Notes under the pieces: model-generated
Database searches by the model: none
Told to the model about the DNA's origin: nothing
The model's input: only the letters and a program-made list of their open reading frames with translations
Program-made: the position numbers and the translations under genes
Shown here: piece by piece, positions 39,701 through 54,700 of the stretch
How the letters are laid out: every line of letters starts with the position of its first letter
How positions within the stretch are numbered: position 1 is the first letter of the stretch
Assembly (NCBI RefSeq): GCF_000003815.2
Contig: NC_049983.1
Span: 27,481,274-27,545,273 of the forward strand
Direction: 5' to 3'
DNA from: Branchiostoma floridae
Taxonomy: Eukaryota > Chordata > Leptocardii > Amphioxiformes > Branchiostomatidae
Length of the DNA: 64,000 nucleotides

Positions 39701-42700
39701 GAGCCGGCGACGACAGGACGGTTCAGGACTGGTCCAACCAGCTGTCCAACCTGGCGCAGGCGGCGCAACTGTCCGCCAGGGCGCATCTCTTCTCTCTGCT
39801 GTTTGAGGTAAGGGAGTGAGAGAATGAATGAATGAATGAATGAATAACAGGACGGTTCAGGACTGGTCCAACCAGCTGTCCAACCTTGGGCAGGCGGCAC
39901 AAATGGTTGAATGAATTTTAAAAGAAATGAAATTGATTGGATGGATGAATGAATGAATGAATGAATGAATGAATGAATGAATGAATGAATGAATGAATGA
40001 ATGAATGAATGAGATTCTGGTTATGGCACATCTAGTTTCCCTGCTGTTGAGACTAAGCCAAAACATCAGTGAGACAAATTTTCACTTCATTTTATACTCT
40101 TGATAATCAGTTCTATAGTTACAGCTAGTGGAAGATTGTCTTATACTAAGTAACAACTTGTAGGAGATTATTCTGTACCAAATAAGACTAACCCTGACAC
40201 ATTTTCGCACCCCTCCCCCCCAGGAGCTTCGCCAGCCCTGTGCCCAGGTACTGGAGGATTCTGGGCTGGTCTCAGTCCTGGTCAGTCTACTGGAGACAGC
40301 TCAGCAGTGTCTGTCTGCCTGCAAGGATGCTCCAACACCAAAGTAAGGCTTTTTCTGTGGTACACTCCCACACCAAAGTAAGGCTTTTTCTCTTTCATCC
40401 TTTGACAAATCTTCCAGCAATTACAGAGACAAACCTTGTTTGCACATACATTACCATACTTTGACAGTAGTAGGGAACACACAAAACAAGTAAAAGGAAA
40501 CAATGCAAAATTGAATTGAATCTTTGTTAGTTAATAGCTGCCTTTTCTTGCAAAGTCTCCCTAAATGTTTATGTTAATGGACGGCATTAAGATTACTTTC
40601 TGGCCATGGAGAGCAAGGACGAATCAAATGCCCTTCTTCTAGATGGAGTTACTTATTAGTCATCATATTAGTATTGCTGTGAAACTACAAAAATTAAACG
40701 GCCCAGGCTGCACACCCATTCCCCTACCATAGTGTACACACCATGACAGGTGGGCATTACTGTGCAGCTAGAGAAACATCGGTCCCAGAAATCATCTCTC
40801 TCTCACGTCATTGGGAGGGAGAATCAAGCTGGGACCACAGACACTTTGTGTAATACTATCAACATTTGTCTTTAGCATTGTCACCTGCAATTTAGGACTA
40901 AAATAAGACAGGAAGATTGGACCCCTCAGGTAGTTGAGTGGCTAGTCTTCTTTAGCGGGATGACTTTTCGCATGACAAGCCCTGTGAGTTGTATCAGGTG
41001 AAGATGTGGTGATGTTGTTGCCATCAGATGAAGATGTAGCGATGTTGTAGCCTTTACATGATAATGTAACAATGTTGTATCAGGTGAAGATGTAGCGATG
41101 TTGTAGCCATCAGATGGCGATGTAACAATGTTGTAGCCATGAGATGACAATGTAACCATCTGCCCCCAGGTGGCTGGCCCCTGTGGTGCTGCTGGTTGAC
41201 CTGTACCAGAAGATGGCAGTATCCAGCAAGAGGAGGAACGCCATCACCAAGGTAACCACATCCTACTGATGATGATTCATTGAAGAAACAGAATCACTGG
41301 TTATCCAGCTCAATGGCATTACAGTAATTGTCCCATGATTCCTGATAGTAGTAGTACTAGTAGAAGTAGTGGTAGATTTTGAAATAAGGGCAGCAGCTCA
41401 TATTCACCCTCACCAATGTTTAAGACAGTTCATAAGGTCTGCCAAGAATATGATACAACCCCCCCGTAGACCCTAAACAATGTTGTTCCCAGCCCCCATG
41501 TAGACCCTCACCAATGTTATCATTTCCTGTGCACATGTTTAGGAGCTGGAGTCCCACACCTGGAAGTGGTTTGATGACAGAACCGGGCGATGGTGCAACT
41601 ACAGCGCCAGTAACAACGCCACCATAGACCAGGCATACAGGGCTGGGGAGGCCACTGTTAGGTAAGGGTACTTACATGTACATTCCTAGATAAATCTGCA
41701 CACCTCAGCTGTACATGTAGTACAGTCCTGGATACATCAACACACTTCAGCCTTACCCTTACCCTAACCCAACAACACTACCATTGACCAGGCATACAGG
41801 GCTGGGGAGGCCATTGTTAGGTAAGCCAGTGCTGTAGATGTGTATGGTGTAACCAGTAAACCACATTTTACTGACAGAATAGCATTATTTCCTTGAGCTT
41901 CATGTAGATTTGCTTAAGCTATTGAGGCCAGTTTTCAAGGTCCTGATTACCTTCATATTCACAGTAGGAAGAGAATCAGATTTGAGCCAGAAAATACCAA
42001 AAACCTAATTGAATTATGGTTTGCCCAGGCTGCACACCCATTCCCCTACCATAGTACACACCATGACAGGTGGGCATTACTGTGCAGCTAGAGAAACGGT
42101 CCCAGAAATCACCTCTCTCTCACGTCATTGGGAGGGAGAATCAAGCTGGGACCACAGAATCTAATGCAATGCTGTTTCAACACTTCCACATCCGTGAAGA
42201 TGACGTGTAGATCAATGAGTACAATGAACCTGTGAAAACTGTACAGAGCATCTGCCTTCTCTGTCATGACCAGTGGAAGAATCTGTTAGGGTGGTGCTAC
42301 ATCGTCCACTTCGGTACCATAGTTCAGATTAACGAGTACAATGAAGCTGTGAAAACTGTACATAGCGTCTGCCTTCTCTGTATCAACTAGTGAAATTATC
42401 TCCGTGAGCTAACCTGGTTGGATATCACTTTACAGGTTCACGGCAGGCAGGCGGCGCTACATCGTCCACTTCGGCACCATGGTTCAGATTGAGTACAATG
42501 AACCTGTGAAAACTGAAAACTGTATAAAGCGTCTGTCATGACCAGTCTATGCTTACCTGGTTCGATATCACATTACAGAAGAATCTGTGATCTAACTACT
42601 TTGGTATCCCTTTACAGGTTCACGGCGGGCCGGCGGCGCTACATCGTCCACTTCGGCACCATGGTTCAGATTAACGAGGAGACGGCCAACAGGAGACCCA

Positions 42701-45700
42701 TCATGCTCGCCCTGCCCCCCAAGGAGGATAAGGACAAGGACAACAGCAAGGTGTTTTTTTATAAACTATTATAGTAATAGTATCTAAGTCTAGTTTTTAT
42801 ATACTGTAAATACAGAAATGTTTGCGGTGGTTTTATGTTCGCACTTTTTCGTGATGGCCACTTCATCTCGAACTTAAAACCATCACAAACATTTTTCCAT
42901 GGCAGTAAGAGACTACAGTGTAAGGTGCTACCGCGAAATTAAATCCCCGCGAACTTAAATGCATTTACAGCAACTGTGTAAAATTCTTTTGAGTAACTCC
43001 TTTTGGCGTTCTATCACTTCTTAGCCTTATTACGGTCTCCACCATGCTCTCAGAGGATTGTCCTATTATTTTAAGTTATATATAGTAATAGTTTCCAAGT
43101 CTAGTCTTTATATAACTGTGTAAAAATTTTTTGTGATCAGGTAATTTGTTATATTTGTAAATTGGATGTAATTCAGTGCAGAAAGAATTTTGATACTGCA
43201 ATTGCCCATTTAATAACACCCATCTATCTCAGGAGAAGGAAAAGCTGAAGGAGAAGCGCGCCTCGGCAAAGGCTTTCCTGCAGAAGGTGGTGGGAACGGG
43301 CGCGGGGACGGGCGCGGGAGCGGGGACGGGCGCTGGACCCGACCAGACTGAGGCTGAGGCTGCCGATGAGGAGAATACAGAGGAGAAGAAAGGTGCAGAG
43401 CAGGGCTGCTCAGTTTTAGAGCAGAAGCATTGATCGAGTTTCATCATATCTTAGATTTATTGTAATTGTATCCATTTTTATTTTTTGCTTCATATTTTAG
43501 ACAAAGCATTTCTTTTGTGGGAACCTCTCTATTTGAGCGACTCGGTTTCACTGCAGAGTCATAGATCAAGTTTCATCATATCTTAGATTTATTATAATTG
43601 CTTCCATTTTTATCTTTTTTAATTCATATTTTAGACAAAGAATAGCATAATTTTTGGAGAGGGGGACTCTTATTGATGTGTTTCCTAGCAGCCCATTGGT
43701 TCAGGTCAGATAAGTTTAGTTTGTGCAACAGTTGTCAATCAGAATGCAAAATTGAACATTGCTGTCAAAGTTTTATTCTTTTAGAGATAAAGTTATCTGA
43801 TTTAGAGTTTCTAGGAAAGTTAAACTTGTTATCCTTTCTATTGACTTTTCTTTTGACCTGCTGCTTATCCTTCGACCTCCTTGTTGACCTCACCTTTGAC
43901 CTGCTGTTGACCTGCTGACCTGTCTGTTGCAGTAGAACCTGAGCAGAAGATGGAGACAGATGAAACTGCTGCACCCAAGGAAGAGGAGAAGAAGAAAGAA
44001 GAGAAGAAAGGTTAGTCCAGGAGTTTTTGTTTTATTTAACCCTTAAACTGCCAGAGTTTCAGCACTATAGAATGCTATCAGTGCCAGGGTTGGTTGCTGA
44101 CCTCCAAAAAGAAACCCCCGAACAAGGCCAAAGTCCCTAACTTCCGGGGTTCGTGCGCTACATGCGCGCAAAGCGGCTACTTCGGGGGATTACGCTTTTC
44201 CCGATATATTCGGATGCAGCACACAGGGCATGTATATGTGTGCCGGATATATCTGGTTTTGGCAGTTTAAGTAAAATACAGTAGATGCTGTTTCATTGCA
44301 CATCCCATTTGCCAGTGAATTTCATGCCATTATAAGGATGATGCAATAATTCAGCAGTTATCCAGCTGGACCACACTGGTTTTAGGATGTTGGGATTTTG
44401 TGCAATAAACAGAAGTGTGTGTTTATTCATTGTGCAATTAACTGTATTAGCTGCTTCTGCTGTATTAGAGTTCATATACAGTATGTTGGTGAATGATGTT
44501 GATTTTGTGTAGTTAGTATTTTTGGACCTGTCCTGTACTGATATCCTGTATCTTATTAGTTCCAGAGGAGGAGGCCAGACTGATCAAGGGTCTGGCATCA
44601 GAGCAGATCTCAACACTCGTCAGGTCAGTTCTGGATTTCAGTAACAAAAGTTCCTTTATTTAAGTCTTGTGAGGGAATGCCTTGGTAAAAATTCCAAAGG
44701 GTGTTTGTAAAACAATTATTTGCCAAGAAGATGTTCATGATATAGGTTAGAATAGCTTGTCAACCTGTCCATCCATTCACTAGATTCTTCTCTACACATT
44801 CGGTCAACTGATACAACGGTTTCTCTGCTGACTTAGGATGCGTAGAAAACAATTTAGTGTGTATTGAACTGACATGCAATTGCTGAAGTTGTATTTTGTA
44901 CATTTAACTTCTGTAGAATAAAGAAAAGATATCCACAATCCTTTAAATTTGTAGTTTTAACTTGTACGAAATGAAGAAATAATGATTTATTAAATCCATT
45001 GCAGGGCGTGCGTTGGGTTGATTGGGATCCCGGTGGACCCAGACACGCTTCACGCGGTGATGCGCCTGTGCCTGCGCTGCACCAGAGAACACCAACACGC
45101 GCTCCAGTTCGCTGACCTCGGCGGGACCAAGCTGATCCTCGACCTCAAGCAGAGTTCCGCCTTCACGGGATTCAACGGGCTGGCGACGCTACTGATCAGA
45201 CACGTGTTAGAGGAACCCAACACACTCAGGCACACCATGGAGAAGGTTGGTTTGTTTTCCTGGGTTTGAAGGTTTTCAAGTCTGCTGTGAGTAGTAGCAG
45301 GATTCTAACCGACAAACACAAGTTTCTCATTTTGTTTAGGACATTCTATGACACATGCATTTGTTTAACAGTTTCATTGTTATAGCAAATTCTGTTTCTG
45401 GCTCTTTTAGGAAAGAATACGGGCACCTGTCAGTCTGAAAGTGACAAGTTGATTCCTAAACTGTTGAAGACGTTTTGATAAAGTTGAACTTTTTGCAAGA
45501 CTTGTGATTGTGGAGTATTGGCACAAATGTTGCCTCCCTTCCGCAGGCTGTTCGTGGGACAGCGGCGGGCGGTACGGGCAGTAACGTGCTGGGTGTGGCG
45601 GCGGGAAGTCTGGGGTCGAGAGAGTTCCACTACCTGCTGAGAATACTGGGTCCCGCAGCCTGCAGGAGTGCCGAACTGTTCCGGGAAACCGCGTGGAACG

Positions 45701-48700
45701 CTCTACGCATCGCTCTGCCCCCGCCTTCTAGAAGAGGAAATCTAGGTGGGTGTAACACTGGTGTTTATGGACCTGTTTATCAATGTTTGAAAGTTACATA
45801 CATAAAGTTACTAGGATTTACGAAGTAAAAGTAAAGACTTTCGTTCTTTCACCTTTTTTATTGTACATGCTTTACTCGACACATTGATTCCTCAAGACAT
45901 ATTGACTTGGAGTGTGTATATATGAATATACAGTGTATTCAAAAGTTCACACTTTTGATTTTGCATATATTGTACTTAGCTCTCAAAGGTCTTGTATTCA
46001 GTGAATATGATCATGTTTTTGAAAGTTCATCAAACTTGTAGTTAGGTTTATGATGACTTTTATATGCCCTAAAAGTCTCAGATAGTCAGTCTGTTCCCTG
46101 TAAAACCCCAGTTGTTGTTGCAGCCTCAGATGAAGAGGAGTACAACAGGGTGCTGGGTCCCAACGCAGTCCAGCTGCTCAAGACGGCATCCTCCAAGCCT
46201 TTTGCCCCTCCTCCGCTGGAAGGGGTCATCAAGGAGGTGATTTGTTTCTTTGTTTGTTTGTTTGTTTTTGCCTTTATTTACTGTCAAAATGGCTCTATTT
46301 ATCCATCAGGGCCACAATTCACAGAGTTTGTTGCGTTTATTTAGATCCACAATTAGCCTTATAAGAGGCTATTATTTCTGTGGTCTACACATTCATATTT
46401 ACGTGGACTCTTTCAAACCACACAGAGACATACAGAGTGACAGTAGAGAGTAAAATAACATAATTACTTAAAGGCAATAGTTGTTAGGGGTATCAATAGG
46501 TCAATTTGGAAATATAGCAAAATGCTTGGTCAACATAGATAACTCATAACAACATAGAATGGCACAGTAGTCTGGAGCTCCTGGTAGCTCTGTTCCTGCA
46601 GTAGTTGAACATTTGGTGCTTGTAGGGCAGTAAACAGTTGTTCAAGGCATTGTGTATCAGTACAGCTTGTGTTGCCTTAGGGGCATGTTCGGGCATGAAG
46701 AACATGCTATACACAAGTCAGGGGTAGGAGGAACCCCTTGCATCCTTGATGGGAAGTCCTCCTAGGAGGCGGAAACTCCAAATAACAAACCTGCATTTGT
46801 TGGGGCCGTCTTACACATGGCATGCAGTTCTTGTCCCTGTAGGACTTAGTGCGCCAGTATTTGTCACGTGCAGGCCAGGCAGACAATGAGGAACTGTCTG
46901 CCTAACATGGTCTTTGGAGACAGATGGATGCCAACAGCTTGTGTATTAACTTCATTACATCGCTCCATCCCAGGTGATGTACGACCTTCTGAACGCGCTC
47001 GCCACGCAGCCCACGGAAACTAGCCCTGAAGGCGCGCCCAACACGGCAGAGTCCGACACGGAGACGGGGGAGGCGGTCATGAACTTCGGTAACGAGACTG
47101 GCGCGCAGGCCATCCGGCGCCAGAACAGCGTCACAGAGCTGGACGGGGGGTCGGAGTACGACAGCGGAACCTACCAGGTAAGGGGGTTACAGGGACTGTA
47201 GGTCATAGAAACAGATTCGGTACGTCGGTACGTGTGCAGATGACTGGCAAGGTTCCTGTAATGTTAGGGTACTGTTGATCATAGAGAGGGGACAATGTTC
47301 TGATCATAAAGGGGATCAGTTCTGGTTGGTTTGTGGTACATTGGATTAGTTTGGGCCATAAACACAATGCAAACATGGATATCTTGAATGCTAACCCTGA
47401 AAGGTATTGGGATTGTTGCATGGTTATGAGTAGGTGGGCCTTGAAACCAATTTCTCAAATGGGTAACATAATGGTTGAAGTTTTTGACCAGATTCTTTTG
47501 GGGTACAGAGGTCTGAAAATTGGATTTTGTTTGTTTGCATCTTTCACAACCTCAATAAACACTTAACAGGATTCCTCCAGGATACCACAAAAACCTCGTG
47601 TTGAGCCCACATAGGTTTCCCCTTCTGGAGGGCTTGTGAACAGAAGTTTTAGCTCTATTTTCCAGTCACATTTGCTGTTGTCCTGCAGCTGTCCGGTAGT
47701 GACATCTTCGTGAGTGCCCCGAGCAGCAGAGCAACCAGCACGGAGAATCTGGACCAGCAGGGCACCGAGCCCGACGACAAGGCCAAGGACAAGGCTGCCG
47801 CTGAGCAGAAGGCAAAGGCCGCAGCAAACCGGCCGCTCATGACGAAATCCGCCATTTTAAAACTGCTGGCAGAGCTGGTGCGATCGTACGCTAGCGTGGC
47901 TCTGCAGATCTCACAGTACCATTATACAGCAGGGCAGGTGGATGGCATCAAGGAGGTGAGTTACAGGGTTAGGTTAGGGTTAGGGTTAGGGTCAGGGTTA
48001 GGTTAGGGTTGGGTTAGGGTTAGGGGTAGGGGTAGGGGTAGGGTGCGGTCGTACGCCAGCGTGGCTCTGCAGATCTCACAGTACCATTACACAGCAGGGC
48101 AGGTGGACGGCATCAAGGAGGTGAGTTACAGGGTCAGGTTAGGTTAGGGTTAGGGTTAGGGTCAGGGTTAGGTTAGGGTTGGGTTAGGGTTAGGGTTAGG
48201 GGTAGGGGTAGGGTGCGGTCGTACGCCAGCGTGGCTCTGCAGATCTCACAGTACCATTATACAGCAGGGCAGGTGGACGGCATCAAGGAGGTGAGTTGAT
48301 GCTCAAAATTCAAACTCACTGGAGATCTTGTATCACTCTGGACAAACATAAGAAGTCAGTTTGCTATTATAACGCAACAGGCCATACATGTGACCTGTAC
48401 AATCAGTCAGTGCATCAAGGCCATGCACAGTCAGTGTTGTGAAAGCTGTTGTCTGAAGACACAAATTCTGATGGGAAAGTATGAAAGGATCTTGTTGGAG
48501 CACGATATGATGTATTACAAAATGTGTCGCCTGCTCTGTTTCCTGAAAATGGCATTGTTTGTGTGTTTCAGGACGGCACGGTGCTGGCGTATGTGTTAGA
48601 CAACCTGCTGCCAACAGGCACAGACGACAGTGACAAGGACACCCCGATGCTGGCGAGGACCCTGCTGGCGGCCATCGCGGCGAGTAACCACAGCCCGGAC

Positions 48701-51700
48701 GCACAGGGTCTCCTGGTGCAGGAGGTGAAGGCTGCCCTCAGCAGGGCCCTGGCACTGCCCGAGAGTTCGGACAAGCACACGCGCGTGCAGGCACTGGTGG
48801 GGCTGATCGGCACCATGATGGAGGCCTGTCCTCCCACGGGGGGCTTCCAGCAGCACCAGGTATGACTTAGGCGTTTACAGCTGGCTGCAACTTTGTCATG
48901 TTGATGAGTCTTTTTCACTCTACAGATTAACCAGGCCTGAATGCCACTCTTGGGTATGGGTTTAGACTAAATCAGCATCACTTCTGCTGAAGTCAGAGCT
49001 ATTTCTGTAGTGTGTTGGAATTGTCAATATCACTTAAACATGATTTTTGACAATTCAGTACACTACAATTGATGTACAGAATGTTGTACAAGGGAACTGT
49101 CCTGCATTTGCTTGCAAATGTTCCTCTTCATATCGGGCCTTCAAGTCTCATCCCAGTTCACAAGTTGTTGATCAAAAATTTTATTGTATTAATGTAAATT
49201 GATTATTTTAGAGCAGTTAACAACAGACTTGATGACTAGTTTTTCCATCATTAAAGTTACATTATTATGTCTATCCACAGCAAGCCTTCCAGTCCAAGCT
49301 TTTCTGCAACTTTAAGGCCAAACTTTGATAAGTAATTACAGCTGTGTTTCCTTGTGTATTGTTGTTCCATAGTTGTTTTATATCTGTCCACAGCAAGCGT
49401 TCAAGTCTCAGCAGCAGAACAGTATGAACAACATGATCCGGATCTTCCTGCGGCGAGGCCTGGTGACAGATCTGGCGCGGATCCCACACAGCCTGGATCT
49501 GTCCAGCCCCAACATGGCGACCACCGTCAACGCGGCGCTCAAGCCGCTGGAAACGCTGTCCCGTATCGTGAACCAGCCCAGCACGATGGTCGGGAAGAGC
49601 GGAGCCAAGGCGAAGGAGGGGACACAGTCCGCAACGGGCGAGGAGACCGGAACCAGCCAGCAGGGTTTGTTTGTTTGTTTGTTTGTTTTATAGCAAACTG
49701 TCTTTGTTAAACATTAGGTTAGTTACAAACTTACGGAAAGTAATTTTAATAGGGCAGAAGAAATGACAAAATACGTTGAAGGACTGTCTTATTTTGGGGA
49801 CCGAAATTATTTTAGAAATCACCAAATGCTACATTTGTGACAGGTCCATTTTAATCTATCTAATGCAACATGGACATTCTGTTTGTTTCTTTGAATTTAG
49901 CGTAAAAGCATATCCCTTTTCCCTGTTTCTGAGAACATTTATTGCCAGAATTCAAGTTCTGACACTGTATAATTGACTGTAACCTGTACTGTTTGTTTCC
50001 CCTGTAGACACAGATGTGGAAACGCCCAGAACAGAAGATGGGGAGCAGGGAACCCAGGAGGACTCCCAGGCCACCCGAGGTAACAACTAGTGGGGGATGG
50101 TGGACTAGTTTATCGTTGGGGAAACTGCTTAAATCTGGCAATAAAACTGTACAGTTACAGGAAGAGCAATAATAAGCAAGTTGTTAGCTTGTGCAGGTCC
50201 AGTTTGAACGTACAAGACCTTTTTGTGTCAAAACTTTTGTTGTTTTGGGATCACTCTCAAATTTGACCTTCTACCAAGTCAAGTTTGACTTTCTACCAGT
50301 CAATAGAAAGTGAGGATAACAAGGGGTTTGTGGAGTGCCTGGGTTTGGGATAATAAGTTTGTATTTTGCCTGTCTGCTGATAAAGATAGAATGAGGATAA
50401 CTAGGCATTTTTGGAGTGCCTTTGTGACGTTATGTTTTTTTCCCCGTCTGCCTGTCAGGTGTAGGTAAGGATAACAAGGGGTTTGCAGAGTTACTGGATT
50501 TGGGATCATAAGTTTGTGTTTTTGTTGCCTGTCAGGAGAAGGTGAGGATAACGAGGGGTTTGCAGAGTCGTTGAATTTGGGATAATACGTTTGTGTTTAC
50601 TCTTCTTGTCAGGAGAAGGTGAGGATAACGAAGGGTTTGCGGAGTCACTGGAGGCGCCGGTGAGTCAGGAGAGCCACACAAACCCCATGCAGTATGGCGG
50701 CGACCTTGATGACGTGATCGACCAGCTTCTGGAGGGCGACACGGAGGACGACATCCTGGCGGAAACGCTGATGGTGTCCTCCACACGCCGCATACAGAGG
50801 GAGTCCAACACAGGTCAGCAGGGTGCAGTTTCAAAGGGTTCTGCTAGGGGGCTGATACATGTAGCTTTCAAGACTGCAAGGAAACAAACAAAAACAAAAA
50901 AGTCATCAAAACTCACTAAAGATTTTAGTTATCCTGTCTTTATGAAAGTGAGGGTTTGTTTTGGAGATTTTTGCAAAGAGATTTTATTTCTGGTGACTTT
51001 CTATATCTGAAGTGCAAGGAAATCACTCTCAGGTCGTTGTTACCTGTTTTTCAGATAGTCCTGGTCTGACATTAAAATGTTGACAGTAAATGCATTATAC
51101 ACTAAAACACCAAAACATTTCTCAGGTAGCCCCTATCTTTATCTATAGAAGTTTATTTGCAAGTTCGTGCCCGAGGGCTAATTGCAAGTACATGGTATAC
51201 ACATAGTGACAATGGACAGTCATAAGCAATATTTTAATCTAATACTAGTGTTGGCTATTTCTAAACAGCTTGGGTTTGACTTCTTTTTTGGAAGCAGTAT
51301 ATATGACTTTTTAAAAAATTCTATTATTATTAAATCTGTTTCTCTCCTTTGTTGCCCGCAGATTCGCAGGGCCTGGGTGATTCGCAGCTGACGCAGGACT
51401 CCCGCGACGGGGACGACACAGAGATGGCGAGCGAACATTCCCAGGAAGGTGTGCGCAGAAACGGTAACCCCTTCTGTTTGAACCTCGCGGTGGTTGTGGT
51501 GCACGTAAAGCCACGGTGACGGCACGGCACAGCACTGCATGGGGCCGGCTGGCTGCACGGAACGCTTCTCTTTCGTTTGGCTCCTGGACTGTGCGGTTAT
51601 TTTATTTCTTTGCACCTGGAATAAGCCTTAGGGATGTTTTTTACATTGCATGGAACTGGCCATCTGCACCGAAGGCTCTTTCACTTTTTGTTTTTGTTTT

Positions 51701-54700
51701 GGTTCAGTTTGCTGTTTGCATGGCCCTGCTTGCACTTCTATTACTTCATGTTGTTCCTTTGTCATTGTGAAAAAAATGTTTTTGTTTTTGGTTTTTGTGG
51801 TTGTCCGGAAAATCTGGCTATTGAACTACTTGTTTAGGCCCAAATTTCTACATTGTTTTTCAGTAAAGAATTTTGGAAGTGCACAGGGAGAAAGTGCTTG
51901 CAGCTTCTATGTACTGCAGCTTTAAAACAAATATTAACCCAGAAAGCTGTCGTTATACTCAATACAAAAGTTACTCATTGACAAGCATCTGGATGGATGA
52001 AGTTCACAGGCAGACGTTTCAGACAGTGTCGTCAATCACCGACGAAAGGCAACAGAACCTGCCTGAAACATCTGGCCGTTGACTAAGTTACGCCAAATAG
52101 CGATTACTAAAGTCAAAATCTACAACCTTCTGTCAGTGACACTGCGTCATTGACAAAAGGTAGTAGATTCTACCTGAAACGTCTGACCGTTTCCCAAATC
52201 ATATCCAGTTGCTTGAATAGTTGCTTTTTTTTGCGTATCTTATTACCTGGATGTCTAACCTTCATCGAGGACCTTACCCAGTTGCTTGAGTAACTTTTGT
52301 GTTGATTATCACATAAGCTGGATGTCAAACCTTCATGGCTGTAGTCAGTGGCTAACTTCCCCCTCTCTGTCCAGACATGGTGGTGGTAGAGTCAGGGGAG
52401 GAGGACCATAACGATGATGATGATGATGACGGGGGGTCCAGTGCTGATGACTCCGGCAGTGAGGAGGAGGATGAGCATGATGAACAGGTGCGACGTTTTT
52501 ATTCGTTTATTTGTTTGTTTGTTTGTATAACAATGATGATGATGATGACAACGGAGGGTTCAATGCTGGTGGTTCGGATATGGGGAGGGAAAGTAATGTC
52601 TGTAAGTTAACATGTTGATGTGGTCCCTACAGGAGGAGGAGGAGGAAGAAGAGGAGGATGGAGAAGATGAGGATGCGGAGGACGAGGGTTCGGAGATGGG
52701 GAGAACGTTCGACATCGATGAGTACGAAGATGACTCGCTATTCCGTCTGCAGGAGGGAGATGAGGACCTGTTTCTCCAGCTGGAGGAGATGTTCTCCAAC
52801 GCTGGTAAGTTAGAGTCAAGTTCAAGTTGAAGTTCCTCAAAGGGTAGTGCTCATTTCCATTCCAAAGCCCTTGGCCATGAAACTTTGTGCAATCAGTACA
52901 GCATTGGTTGCCATTTGAAATGTAAAAGTGAAAACAGTTGGAGGAGATTATCTCTAATGCTGGTAAGTTCAAGTCCTTAATACAGCCTTGCTCATTTTCA
53001 TTCCAAAGCCCTTTTAGAAGATTGCTCGTAAAGCTCCACCATAGTTCCCAAAGTCTGAAGAAGTATAAAAGTTTGGTGGGTGAATTCCACTGTGCATTCA
53101 TCAGACATGTCCTCACTTTTCTCCAGTTTAGTAATCACAACTTATTTTCTTATTTCCTGATTCTTTTCTGAAGAGTTCATGCCTAAGAAGCGTCAAGCTC
53201 ACATTCCCAAAGGCTTGCTGATGAGTGTCCAAAGTGCTACTTTTGTGTGTCTTTTGAACTGTGAGGCATCTTTGTTGCAGGTGGCAAGGAAAGACTTGAA
53301 GTGATTATGTTTGAAAAGGCTTGCCTAAGAACCCATTCTTACAACTGTTACAGCACCTTTGCTGCTTCATGTGTATGATATTGTTCATAGCTTTGATATA
53401 ATGATCTCAGCATTTTGAGCTTTTTGTTCTGTGTTTCTCGTGTGAAAATCTGGCATTAAACGCTGCTTGTTCTGTGTTTGTGGAGTTAAAACTTAGCACT
53501 AAACACTGCTTGTTCCTACTTTGTTTGTTGAGTAAAACCTGGCACTAAAGGCTGCTTATTCTGACTGTATTTCCCGCAGGCGAGGCGTACCAGTGGGGCC
53601 TTCCGTCGTCCGTTCGCACGTGTACGTACCCGCTGCCCGTGGCCGTGCATGACGACAATGGTAATGATGGCTCAGGTAGAGGCTGCCCTGTTCTCTCACG
53701 TGCGCTTTCCGTCGTGGCAGGCAGCACGCAGCTTTTCCTCACACGCTCACCCGTCTTTCAGTTGCTGGGGCATTTTTATGTCCAACTATGATTATCATCA
53801 TAGCATTTATTTGTGAATAATTTCATCAAGATGTGGAAAATCATTTGATGATAAGGTCCTTAAGTCACAACCAAGACATAAAATGACAGATGACATTGCA
53901 GTGGCTGTGTTTTGGTGACTGTCTGTCACCTTTCTCAGGGCAGTACTGACAGGTTACGTTTGGGACTGTATCTGTAACTTGGTGTAAGCGCCGACACATA
54001 TAGCTGTAATAGTGAATGTGAACCAGTCAGAATTGCCCTGAGGATGGTGACAGACTCACCAGTCAGCTGTGACTTTATGCCGCGGTTGTGAATAAAAAAA
54101 CTTTGTTATCCAATGATTAATGTTGTGTTCTGACCAATTTGTTGCAGTAGTAAATTTCATATCTTACAGTTTGGTTTTTCTCTGTCCAGTTCTTTCTATG
54201 TACCCCACTTGTCAAACACTCATTTCAATTTTCATCATCACATTTCTCATTTGTTTCATGGTAATCAATGTGGCAAAATCAGCCTTGTGTTTGGCTGCAG
54301 AGCAATGTTGTGACAGATGTTTTTCTAATTCACCAATGTTGGCAATTTATGGGTGATTTGCTTTGAGGAGTGTGCGTACTTGGATGAAAGTGTACTCTGA
54401 CAGAAACCCTTCCACCCTTGTTGAGTACGTAGTTGCCTTGTTCAAGTTGTTGATGTTGGTACATGTTGAGAGTTTAGCGAAGCCCCTTAGTTAGGTTTAC
54501 ATTTAGCTTTACATGTGCATGCCTCAAAACTTCCAACACACTGGTGTGTGTAAACTGATAATAACGTTGAGTTTTTATAAGCTCCTGGAAGCGCTGTGCA
54601 TACGTCAGTCCATGTTTGAGTGAATATGCATCTTGCTAACTGTTTGCTGGTGTGTATGTGTTGTTACATGTATGTAATTGATAACCCGTAGGTAAGCCCC

